Assembly: GCF_008122525.1 (NCBI RefSeq)
Contig: NZ_VSRV01000001.1
Coordinates: 1,054,001 to 1,118,000, forward strand
DNA: 64,000 nt
Direction: 5' to 3'
Source: Marinomonas sp. IMCC 4694
GTDB lineage: Bacteria; Pseudomonadota; Gammaproteobacteria; Pseudomonadales; Marinomonadaceae
In this document: piece after piece, positions 56,821 to 64,000 of the stretch
How positions within the stretch are numbered: position 1 is the stretch's first letter
Layout: each line of letters begins with the position of its first letter
The notes under the pieces: generated by a model
Database searches by the model: none
Seen by the model: the letters and a program-made list of their open reading frames with translations, nothing else
Told to the model about the DNA's origin: nothing
Made by a program: the position numbers and the translations under genes

Positions 56821-59040
56821 TTACAAAGAAGACAGTGCTGTGTTGAACGTGGTGCTAGGACGCATGATCTTAGTCACTTCAGCTAGATCAATATGGTAGT
56901 AACCTGATAGGCCAGCAGGCTTACCTTGAACCGCGGCTAACTCGGCTACAATAGTGGCTTCTTGGTCAGCCAAGACTGTCGCTAGAGGAGCAAATTTTGC
57001 CGTCAGCTCAGCGTTGTCAGACTGTGTCGCAAGTTCTTGAGCCCAGTACATAGCAAGGTAGAAATGGCTACCACGGTTATCAATTTCACCCACTTTACGG
57101 GAAGGTGATTTGTTCGTATCCAAAAGTTTGCCTGTTGCTTTGTCTAGGCAGTTCGCCAACACTTTTGCTTTTTCGTTGTTGTGCTTAATGCCAAGCTCTT
57201 CGAAAGACACCGCGACGGCCAAGAATTCACCTAGTGAATCCCAACGTAGGTAGTTTTCTTCCATTAGTTGCTGAACGTGCTTAGGCGCTGAACCACCTGC
57301 GCCCGTTTCATACATACCACCGCCTTCTAGCATAGGTACGATGGACAGCATTTTTGCAGACGTGCCTAATTCTAAGATTGGGAACAAATCGGTTAGGTAA
57401 TCACGCAAGATATTGCCGGTAACAGAAATCGTATCTTGACCACGAATGATGCGTTCCATAGAGAAACGGATCGCTTCATTGTAGTTCATGATGCGAATGT
57501 CTAAACCGTTAGTGTCATGTTCTTGTAGGTAATGCTGAACTTTTTTACGGAGTTCATTATCGTGTGCGCGGTTCTCTTCTAACCAAAACACAGCCGGTGT
57601 AGACGATTGGCGAGCGCGGGTAACGCCTAACTTCACCCAGTCGCGGATCGGAGCGTCTTTGGTTTGACAAGCGCGCCAAATATCACCTTTTTCGACGTTG
57701 TGTTGCATTAACACATTGCCATCAGCATCAACAACGCGCATAACGCCATCTGCTTTTAGTTCAAATGTTTTGTCATGAGAGCCGTATTCTTCGGCTTTTT
57801 GTGCCATTAGGCCAACGTTTGGTACGGTGCCCATCGTCACTGGGTCAAAAGCGCCATTCGTTTTACAGAAGTTAATGGTTTCTTGGTAAATACGAGCATA
57901 AGTGCTGTCTGGAATGACGGCTTTAGCGTCATGTGCTTTGCCATCGCGCCCCCACATTTTACCTGAGTTACGAATCATCGCTGGCATGGACGCATCAACA
58001 ATCACGTCGCTTGGTACGTGTAGGTTGGTGATGCCTTTGTCAGAATCTACCATCGCCAATTCAGGGCGTGTTTTGTAAACGTCTTGAATGGCTTGTTTGA
58101 TCTCTTCTTGTTGTGCGGCTGGCAAGGTTTGGATCTTGTCGTAAACACTGCCCAAACCGTTGTTTGGATTAACGCCAATCTCTTTGAACAACTCGTCGTA
58201 TTTTTCAAACACGTCTTTGAAAAATACCGTTACCGCATGACCGAATACGATAGGGTGGGATACTTTCATCATGGTCGCTTTTAAGTGAACAGACCACATA
58301 ATGTTGTCTTCTTTCGCTTCTTGTAGCGATTTTTCGAAAAAAGCGCGTAACTTGGTGGTGCTGATGTTCATACTGTCGATAATTTCACCCGCAATAACAG
58401 GCAGTGATTTTTTTACTTCAACAGAACCGTCTTGGCCTACAAATTCAAGGCGAAGCGTTTGGGCTTTTTCCATAGTCACGGATTGTTCAGATGAGTAAAA
58501 ATCGCCATCACGCATGTAATCAACGTGTGAAACCGATGTTTTGCTCCATTTGCCCATAGAATGCGGGTTTTTGCGAGCAAAGCCTTTAACCGCAGCTGGC
58601 GCGCGACGGTCAGAGTTACCTTGACGTAAAACCGGGTTTACCGCAGAACCGAGCACTTTAGAGTAACGTGCTAATACGTCTTTTTCTTCGTCTGTTTGAG
58701 GGTTTTCTGGGTAGTTAGGTAAGTTATAACCTTGCGCATTTAATTCTTTAATGGCGGCATTTAGCTGTGGGAGAGAAGCACTGATATTCGGTAGTTTTAC
58801 AATGTTAGCTTCTGGCGATGCCGTCAACTCACCTAGAAACTTCAAGCCATCTTCCGCTTGTTTGTCAGCAGGAAGTAGATCTGAAAAAGACGAAAGAATG
58901 CGGCTCGCTAGTGAAATGTCCGTAAGCTCAAGTGTGATGTCCGCTTCTTTTGCAAAAGCACTAAAAATTGGAAGCAGAGAGGCGGTCGCAAGTGCGGGTG
59001 CTTCATCCGTCAATGTGTAATAGATGGTTTGTTTCGACAT
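56821..59040 (-). CDS. icd: Monomeric NADP-dependent isocitrate dehydrogenase
   Basis: The enzyme converts isocitrate to 2-oxoglutarate with NADP in the TCA cycle. The 739-residue protein is of the monomeric type (usual length about 740), not the 45-kDa dimeric type of E. coli: [70 protein letters not shown], and the C-terminal [35 protein letters not shown] are characteristic. It replaces the dimeric icd that neighbours hflD-rluE in E. coli. Confidence 0.95.
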   Translation of the reverse strand: MSKQTIYYTLTDEAPALATASLLPIFSAFAKEADITLELTDISLASRILSSFSDLLPADKQAEDGLKFLGELTASPEANIVKLPNISASLPQLNAAIKELNAQGYNLPNYPENPQTDEEKDVLARYSKVLGSAVNPVLRQGNSDRRAPAAVKGFARKNPHSMGKWSKTSVSHVDYMRDGDFYSSEQSVTMEKAQTLRLEFVGQDGSVEVKKSLPVIAGEIIDSMNISTTKLRAFFEKSLQEAKEDNIMWSVHLKATMMKVSHPIVFGHAVTVFFKDVFEKYDELFKEIGVNPNNGLGSVYDKIQTLPAAQQEEIKQAIQDVYKTRPELAMVDSDKGITNLHVPSDVIVDASMPAMIRNSGKMWGRDGKAHDAKAVIPDSTYARIYQETINFCKTNGAFDPVTMGTVPNVGLMAQKAEEYGSHDKTFELKADGVMRVVDADGNVLMQHNVEKGDIWRACQTKDAPIRDWVKLGVTRARQSSTPAVFWLEENRAHDNELRKKVQHYLQEHDTNGLDIRIMNYNEAIRFSMERIIRGQDTISVTGNILRDYLTDLFPILELGTSAKMLSIVPMLEGGGMYETGAGGSAPKHVQQLMEENYLRWDSLGEFLAVAVSFEELGIKHNNEKAKVLANCLDKATGKLLDTNKSPSRKVGEIDNRGSHFYLAMYWAQELATQSDNAELTAKFAPLATVLADQEATIVAELAAVQGKPAGLSGYYHIDLAEVTKIMRPSTTFNTALSSL

Positions 59041-59116
59041 GTATTTTCCCCTAACATTTCAGGCTGTTGGCCTATTGGATCGAAGATGACTTTTAGTCGC
59101 CATTCGCGAATGTACA

Positions 59117-59145
59117 TGACTTAGTCGAGACGAACGCGTCTAAGT
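59117..59145. other. Inverted repeat upstream of icd
   Basis: GACTT...AGACG and CGTCT-AAGTC pair with a 5-nt bulge on one side. It lies about 77 bp from the icd start, in the promoter region, and could be a regulator site or mark a leader structure. The rest of 59041-59278 shows nothing clear. Confidence 0.3.
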
Positions 59146-59278
59146 CAAAAAATTGCACAATATAATACCTAAAAAAATTACACAGAGATATTGGCTGTTG
59201 GATATAGTGAAAATTGATTTTAATTATCTGTCAATAAATGGCTATTTTTAAAGGCAATTTAGCGGTGATAGGTGGCTA

Positions 59279-59317
59279 TAAAAAAAAGACCCATAGGGAG
59301 CGCTGTAGGGTCTTTTA
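59279..59317 (-). terminator. Intrinsic terminator after hflD
   Basis: Read on the minus strand, AAAAGACCC and GGGTCTTTT pair around a long loop and end in eight T residues. It closes the rluE-nudJ-mnmA-hflD group. Confidence 0.8.
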
Positions 59318-59344
59318 TAGGCGAATTGAAGCGTATTTATGGCA

Positions 59345-59974
59345 TTAGGGTCGAGCGTCGAGCGCCTGTAAGAGCGCTTTTCGTTTGAACACCAGATGCC
59401 AGCGTTTACCGCCCAGTTGTCGCCATAGCATGGCCGCACGAATGCCTGACATGAGGATGGCTCTGACTTGATTGGCCACTTGAGGTTGTTGCAAAAAACG
59501 ACTGTCGCCATGCACTTGAATTCGAAAAGGCAGTTTACTCAAGGTGTCTTGGTACATTCCTGAAATAGACGCAATCATGTTTTCGTGTAATACGCTGTCA
59601 TAATGGGCTTTTTTTTGTTCAATCTGGCCGATTTTTTGCCCGATTAGCGACAGCATATCCGGTGCTTTTGACAATTTGTTTTCCAAGTGAATTAAGCTTA
59701 AGGCGTATCTTAGTGTATCGGGGTTGACACTGCTGCGTTCTTTGCCCAGCGCCTTGCGTGACACTTTTCGACCGAGCGCGAGGTGGGTTTGGCAGTCCCA
59801 TTGGCCGCCATAAATGTCTTCAGTTGAGCTCGCATTGACGGTGAGAATGCTGTTTAGCATAGGTGCTAAGCTGTCTTTGTCGACTTGGCCTGTTTTGGCC
59901 AAAATAGACACCAATTCTGCCGCTTGAAATACCGCAGACAAGGCAATGGATTGCTCTTTTTCTCGACTACTCAC
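59345..59974 (-). CDS. hflD: High-frequency lysogenisation protein homologue HflD
   Basis: HflD is a membrane-associated protein; in E. coli it was found to affect the phage lambda CII lysogeny decision, and its own cell role is unclear. The 209-residue all-helical protein has AVFQAAELVSILAKTG near the N-terminus, RYALSLIHLENKLSK and the C-terminal RAILMSGIRAAMLWRQLGGKRWHLVFKR. It follows mnmA by 17 bp, the same order as in E. coli. Confidence 0.9.
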   Translation of the reverse strand: MSSREKEQSIALSAVFQAAELVSILAKTGQVDKDSLAPMLNSILTVNASSTEDIYGGQWDCQTHLALGRKVSRKALGKERSSVNPDTLRYALSLIHLENKLSKAPDMLSLIGQKIGQIEQKKAHYDSVLHENMIASISGMYQDTLSKLPFRIQVHGDSRFLQQPQVANQVRAILMSGIRAAMLWRQLGGKRWHLVFKRKALLQALDARP

Positions 59975-59991
59975 GTAATACGCTCTCTGAA

Positions 59992-61122
59992 TTATGGGTT
60001 AAAGGCAACATTGATGATGCCGCCACCTAGGCAAAGGTCATCGATGTAAAATACCACCGACTGGCCTGGTGTGATGGCACGTTGAGGTTCGACAAACGAT
60101 ACCTGTACTCGACCATCGGCTAATTCGGTTAGGGTGCATTCTTGATCTGGTTGGCGATATCGGCATTTAGCCTTGCAGGTCAATGGGAACGCGGGCTTTT
60201 CTCTGGCGACCCAGTCAAAGCCATCTGCAATAAGATGCGTTGTGAATAAGGATTCGTGTTGGCCACCTTGGGTGACAATCAGCACGTTGCGTTCTAAGTC
60301 TTTTTTGACCACATACCAAGGATCATCAGAATACTTAGCCAAACCGCCGATGCCCAAGCCTTGACGTTGCCCAATGGTGTGATACATCAAGCCGTGATGG
60401 CGAGCAATAGTATCGCCCTCTAACGTTTCAATGTTGCCCGGTTGTGCCGGCAAATACTGCTCTAAAAAGTCTTTAAAACGACGTTCACCGATAAAACAAA
60501 TGCCGGTACTGTCTTTTTTGTTGTGAGTAACCAGCTGGTACTCTTCGGCTAAGCGGCGTACTTCGGGCTTTTCTAGTTCACCTACAGGAAACAAGGTTTT
60601 GGCTATTTCGTTTTTACCAACCGCATACAAAAAATAACTTTGGTCTTTATTGGCATCAAGGCCTTTAAGCAACAAGGCTTCTCCATTTAAGCCTTTCCCA
60701 CGGCGTACATAGTGCCCCGTGGCAATGTAATCGGCGTTGAGTGCCATAGCGTATTCTAAAAAGGCCTTAAATTTGATTTCTTTGTTGCACAAAATATCAG
60801 GGTTTGGGGTGCGTCCGGCTTTGTATTCTTCTAAAAAATGCTCGAACACGTTGTCCCAGTATTCCGATGCGAAATTAGCGGTGTGCAATTTAATACCAAG
60901 CTTGTCCGATACCGCTTGCGCGTCGGCAAGGTCGTCTTTGGCGGTACAATATTCGGTGCCGTCGTCTTCGTCCCAGTTTTTCATGAAAAGACCCTCTACC
61001 TGATAGCCCTGTTTCATCAAAATAAGTGCAGAGACAGAGGAGTCGACGCCGCCAGACATGCCTACAATGACTTTTTTATCGTGATTGGCGGGGTTATTCG
61101 TGAGGTATTGGTTTTCATTCAT
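59992..61122 (-). CDS. mnmA: tRNA 2-thiouridine synthase MnmA
   Basis: MnmA adds sulfur to uridine 34 of Lys, Glu and Gln tRNAs. The protein of about 376 residues has the PP-loop [18 protein letters not shown] near residue 20, the first catalytic Cys in [14 protein letters not shown], the second in [13 protein letters not shown], and [16 protein letters not shown]. The start at 61122 matches the usual length; the frame is open to ATG at 61179, which would add 19 residues of low similarity. It lies between nudJ and hflD as in E. coli. Confidence 0.93.
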   Translation of the reverse strand: MNENQYLTNNPANHDKKVIVGMSGGVDSSVSALILMKQGYQVEGLFMKNWDEDDGTEYCTAKDDLADAQAVSDKLGIKLHTANFASEYWDNVFEHFLEEYKAGRTPNPDILCNKEIKFKAFLEYAMALNADYIATGHYVRRGKGLNGEALLLKGLDANKDQSYFLYAVGKNEIAKTLFPVGELEKPEVRRLAEEYQLVTHNKKDSTGICFIGERRFKDFLEQYLPAQPGNIETLEGDTIARHHGLMYHTIGQRQGLGIGGLAKYSDDPWYVVKKDLERNVLIVTQGGQHESLFTTHLIADGFDWVAREKPAFPLTCKAKCRYRQPDQECTLTELADGRVQVSFVEPQRAITPGQSVVFYIDDLCLGGGIINVAFNP

Positions 61123-61191
61123 GACCGGTTGTTTCTCATTAAGCGTAGAGGGCGAGCCTCGGTAAATTGTATGTTTCATTGTACTGTATTT

Positions 61192-61683
61192 TCACGAGGT
61201 CAGCACGGGAGATAGAAACTGATCGGATAGAAACGTTAAAGGTACAATGGGGGTGTTTTGTGAATCTTCAATGCAGGTTTTTATTAGTGGGCTGCGGTGT
61301 GGTAGCGCCATGATCTCGTCATAGGTTAACCAGTGGCTGGAGACAATATCGTCGTCCAGTGGTGTATGGGTTTCCGTTATCGGTTCACATAAAAAGCACA
61401 AGCGGTGATAGGTGTCTGCACCTTCAAACGGCGTGAACGAATACAATCCCAGCAAACCTATGGGTTTTACTAGCCAGCCAGATTCTTCTTGGGTTTCACG
61501 AATTACCGCTTCTAGGGCGCTTTCGTCATTTTCGATGTGACCGGCGGGCTGATTCAATACGAGTGTCCCGTCCTGCCATTCTTTTACCATCAGAAACGTG
61601 GGGCCTTTTTTGACCACCGCGGCGACGGTCAGATGAGGTCGTTTTGTTCTTTCTTTGCTTGCTAAGCGCTCTTTGTTGTTCAA
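61192..61683 (-). CDS. nudJ: NUDIX hydrolase NudJ
   Basis: NudJ-type enzymes hydrolyse nucleoside di- and triphosphates and hydroxymethylpyrimidine diphosphate. The 163-residue protein has the start RPHLTVAAVVKKGPTFLMV and the NUDIX box GHIENDESALEAVIRETQEESGW (with the REXXEE core). It overlaps the 3' end of rluE by about 158 bp in another frame. Order rluE-nudJ-mnmA-hflD is the same as in E. coli. The start at 61683 is supported by the need for the early PHLTVAAVV segment. Confidence 0.88.
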   Translation of the reverse strand: MNNKERLASKERTKRPHLTVAAVVKKGPTFLMVKEWQDGTLVLNQPAGHIENDESALEAVIRETQEESGWLVKPIGLLGLYSFTPFEGADTYHRLCFLCEPITETHTPLDDDIVSSHWLTYDEIMALPHRSPLIKTCIEDSQNTPIVPLTFLSDQFLSPVLTS

Positions 61684-62254
61684 ACTGAGTGACCTCTTTT
61701 ATTAGGGTGTCTGTTGGCGAGGCAAACTGCCATTCACTGACTGCAATGGCATCTAAAGTATAAGGACCAATAGCATAACGAATTAAGCGTAAGGTAGGGA
61801 AGCCAACCGCAGCGGTCATACGTCGTACTTGGCGATTTTTCCCTTCACGAATTTGCAATGACAACCAGCTTGTCGGAATGTTTTCTCGATGTCGGACCGG
61901 TGGGTTTCTTTGCGCTACGTTGGGAGCATCCATTCGCTCTGCCATCGCCGGTTTCGTCATGCCATCGTTGAGCTCGACGCCTTGACGAAGCTGTGACAGG
62001 GCGGTTTCAGAAAGGTCGCCTTCTACTTGTACCCAATAAGTTTTGGGCAATTTAAAATCAGGCGACGCAATAACATGTTGTAAAGCGCCTTGATCGGTTA
62101 AGAGCAGAAGGCCTTCGGAGTCGTAGTCGAGTCGCCCAGCAGGGTAAAAATCCGGTGCATCTATGTAATTTGCCAGCGTGTCTTTCTCGCCCTCGACAGA
62201 AAACTGACTGAGTACACGAAAAGGTTTGTTAAATAAAATTAAATTAGAAGTCAT
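61526..62254 (-). CDS. rluE: 23S rRNA pseudouridine synthase RluE
   Basis: RluE makes pseudouridine 2457 in 23S rRNA. The 242-residue protein has the catalytic Asp in YPAGRLDYDSEGLLLLTD, LPKTYWVQVEG, and the late LSLQIREGKNRQVRRMTAAVGFPTLRLIRY. Its C-terminus is longer than E. coli RluE (217): the last 45 residues are basic and of low complexity, and most of them are encoded by the part that overlaps nudJ. Confidence 0.92.
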   Translation of the reverse strand: MTSNLILFNKPFRVLSQFSVEGEKDTLANYIDAPDFYPAGRLDYDSEGLLLLTDQGALQHVIASPDFKLPKTYWVQVEGDLSETALSQLRQGVELNDGMTKPAMAERMDAPNVAQRNPPVRHRENIPTSWLSLQIREGKNRQVRRMTAAVGFPTLRLIRYAIGPYTLDAIAVSEWQFASPTDTLIKEVTQFEQQRALSKQRKNKTTSSDRRRGGQKRPHVSDGKRMAGRDTRIESARRSHRK

Positions 62255-62339
62255 TTTTATGAGTGTAGTTGAGTGTAATTAAGTGCCGTAAAACCCATAT
62301 TTACCAAGGATTTTTTACTTTTTATCAAATGCTAAGATA

Positions 62340-62470
62340 ACAAACTTGTCACAGGATAGCGATGGCTGCCTAGTTTGGTAGGCGAGAGCTCGGTTTATTA
62401 AACGTGTTTACAATAAACATCACAACTAACCCGCTGTGTTTGATTGATTACCTCTTAGCTCGCCCCCATA
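62340..62470 (+). ncRNA. Possible structured RNA upstream of clpS
   Basis: Within the 345-bp gap between rluE and clpS lie consecutive hairpins: GCCTA/TAGGC (62368-62383), GTTTATT/AATAAAC (62393-62418) and ATCACA/TGTG-TTGAT (62419-62444); GGCGAG at 62381 can alternatively pair with CTCGCC at 62459. No known RNA family was recognised and no promoter or terminator is certain. Offered as a candidate only. Confidence 0.25.
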
Positions 62471-62546
62471 AAACTTAAAAGGTCATTTGGCGTTTGTAAA
62501 ATCTAAGTGGTAATCTGTAATGCGTAACATGACGTATATAAATAAT

Positions 62547-62569
62547 AATAGGCCAAAGTTTGGCCTATT
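62547..62569 (+). other. Perfect inverted repeat 30 bp upstream of clpS
   Basis: AATAGGCCAA and TTGGCCTATT are exact complements around AGT. The lack of a T run argues against a terminator; it may be an operator or a hairpin in the clpS leader. Confidence 0.45.
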
Positions 62570-62599
62570 ATGTGAACAGTGTAGCCACAGAGGCGTGGA

Positions 62600-62950
62600 A
62601 TGATTGTAGATCAGAAAATTAAACTAACATCAGAAGATGACGAGCAACATGGGCATTCGAATATTGCCATTGCGCCAGAAGAGACCGAGTTGAAACCACC
62701 TTCCTTGTATCAGGTTGTGTTGTTTAATGATGACTACACGCCAATGGATTTTGTCGTGTTTGTATTGCAGCGTTTTTTTTCGATGGAAGGAGAGAAGGCA
62801 AACCAAGTAATGTTAGAAGTACACATGAAAGGAAAAGGTGTGTGTGGAATTTATCCTTTTGATATTGCCGAAACCAAAGTAGCAATGGTACAACAGTTCG
62901 TAGAGCAAAATGAGCACCCTTTAATGTGCGACCTACAAAAAGTCGACTGA
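62600..62950 (+). CDS. clpS: ClpS adaptor protein
   Basis: ClpS brings N-degron substrates to the ClpAP protease. The 116-residue protein has a variable acidic N-terminus and the core [27 protein letters not shown], with the DDYTPM pocket loop, and [21 protein letters not shown], the usual ClpA contact region. It is 20 bp upstream of clpA and surely co-transcribed. Confidence 0.95.
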   Translation: MIVDQKIKLTSEDDEQHGHSNIAIAPEETELKPPSLYQVVLFNDDYTPMDFVVFVLQRFFSMEGEKANQVMLEVHMKGKGVCGIYPFDIAETKVAMVQQFVEQNEHPLMCDLQKVD

Positions 62951-62970
62951 TTCAGAGTGAGGGCATAGCA

Positions 62971-64000
62971 ATGTTAGACAAAGAACTAGAGCAAACCCTA
63001 AACACCGCGTTTAAAGCGGCGCGTGACAAGTGCCATGAATTCATGACAGTAGAGCATTTATTACTTGCTCTTATTGATAACAGCGCCGCGTCTAGTGTGC
63101 TTAAAGCGTGTGGCGTTGATGTAACGGTTTTAAGTAAAGAGCTTGAAGAGTTTGTTGACAGCACAACACCACTTATTCCTAACGACGACGAAGAGCGCGA
63201 AGTGCAGCCTACCTTAGGGTTTCAACGTGTCCTTCAGCGTGCTGTTTTTCATGTGCAATCTTCTGGCAAGCGCGAAGTCACCGGTGCCAACGTGCTGGTA
63301 GCGATTTTTAGTGAGCAAGAAAGCCAAACCGTGTATCTGTTGAAACGACATGGCGTGGCAAGAATCGACGTCGTCAACTTTGTAGCTCATGGTATTTCTA
63401 AGTCAGGCGATACGGCGCCACAAGGGGAGCAAGACGAAGAGGTCGAAGATACCGCAACGGCTCCTTTGCAAAAATTCGCGACCAATCTCAACGAAGAAGC
63501 CAAAGCCGGTAAAATAGACAAACTAATAGGACGTGAATACGAAGTAGAGCGAGTAATTCAAACCTTGTCTCGTCGTCGTAAAAATAACCCTTTATTGGTT
63601 GGCGAGTCTGGAGTGGGTAAAACTGCCATCGCAGAAGGCTTAGCAAAACGCATCGTGGATGGTCAGGTGCCCGATGTTATCGCCGATGGCGTGGTGTATT
63701 CATTGGATTTAGGTGCCTTGTTAGCCGGTACTAAGTATCGAGGGGATTTCGAGAAACGCCTCAAGCAGTTGTTGAATGAATTGAAAAAACTGCCTAATGC
63801 GATTTTGTTTATTGATGAAATTCACACCATTATCGGTGCGGGTGCCTCGTCTGGTGGGGTGATGGACGCATCCAATTTACTCAAACCAGTTCTAAGTTCT
63901 GGTGGTTTGCGTTGTATCGGATCGACCACTTTCCAAGAATTTCGTGGTGTGTTTGAAAAAGACCATGCGCTGGCGCGTCGTTTCCAAAAAATTGATGTAA
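62971..64000 (+). CDS. clpA: ATP-dependent Clp protease ATPase ClpA, 3' truncated by window edge
   Basis: ClpA is the AAA+ unfoldase of ClpAP. The window holds the first 343 residues: the N-domain ([29 protein letters not shown] is its start; two Clp_N repeats to about 145), a linker, and the first AAA+ module with Walker [10 protein letters not shown] and Walker [15 protein letters not shown], followed by [11 protein letters not shown] at the edge. GAGGGC lies upstream of the ATG. The frame remains open at 64000. Confidence 0.95.
   Translation, partial: MLDKELEQTLNTAFKAARDKCHEFMTVEHLLLALIDNSAASSVLKACGVDVTVLSKELEEFVDSTTPLIPNDDEEREVQPTLGFQRVLQRAVFHVQSSGKREVTGANVLVAIFSEQESQTVYLLKRHGVARIDVVNFVAHGISKSGDTAPQGEQDEEVEDTATAPLQKFATNLNEEAKAGKIDKLIGREYEVERVIQTLSRRRKNNPLLVGESGVGKTAIAEGLAKRIVDGQVPDVIADGVVYSLDLGALLAGTKYRGDFEKRLKQLLNELKKLPNAILFIDEIHTIIGAGASSGGVMDASNLLKPVLSSGGLRCIGSTTFQEFRGVFEKDHALARRFQKIDV

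Overview
The window is a chromosomal segment of a marine gammaproteobacterium, most likely Marinomonas or a close Oceanospirillales relative. The case rests on gene content: a monomeric NADP isocitrate dehydrogenase, an OsmC-YcaO fusion, single-copy housekeeping genes close to those of E. coli (ybiT, paeA/ytfL, topB, roxA, purB, hflD, mnmA, nudJ, rluE, clpS/clpA, mltC, fklB), two chemoreceptors, a Tat-exported PhoX phosphatase and moderate GC. The genus is an inference; the class is well supported. Coding density is high. No tRNA, rRNA, CRISPR array or prophage was seen.

Region by region. 1-3.6 kb: the end of an EamA-type exporter, then a small cassette (ABM-like monooxygenase plus a short ORF) between two diverged copies of the 5' end of a FUSC-family gene, with palindromic repeats. 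3.7-12.3 kb: an eight-gene, translationally coupled cobalamin operon (chlID-type chelatase, cobB, cbiD, cobK, cobH, cobL, cobI, cbiG). 12.3-17.4 kb: lytic transglycosylase MltC, OsmC-YcaO protein, lipoprotein amidohydrolase, YkgJ-type protein. 17.4-36.0 kb: bounded by two inverted, nearly identical 1439-bp insertion sequences with intact 4-bp target duplications; between them are ordinary genes (VOC proteins, thioredoxin-like protein, PaeA, YbiT, MmcQ, chemoreceptor, PhoX, GGDEF-EAL protein, GhrA-like reductase, phospholipase A, dienelactone hydrolase). 36.0-45.6 kb: folM-folE, an MFS exporter, a divergent AraC regulator/aldehyde dehydrogenase pair, serine dehydratase, Pit phosphate transporter. 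45.7-55 kb: two unknown membrane-anchored proteins, LysE exporter, topB, a Usp pair, fklB, GNAT, roxA, purB. 55-64 kb: chemoreceptor, icd, hflD-mnmA-nudJ-rluE, clpS and the start of clpA.

Regulatory signals visible in the bases tie several genes together. phoX and pit each have a Pho-box-like direct repeat placed exactly 10 bp upstream of a -10 hexamer, which suggests joint control by phosphate limitation. topB carries a near-consensus LexA (SOS) box inside a perfect 15-bp inverted repeat that touches its start codon. A strong Fur box lies in front of a small membrane protein and a universal stress protein. The aldehyde dehydrogenase has two 19-bp direct repeats 21 bp apart, the usual arrangement for its divergent AraC-type regulator. 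No large undescribed multi-gene system was found. The best leads are these regulatory placements, the paired unknown proteins at 45.8-47.3 kb, a possible structured RNA upstream of clpS, and the unusual cobalamin gene set.
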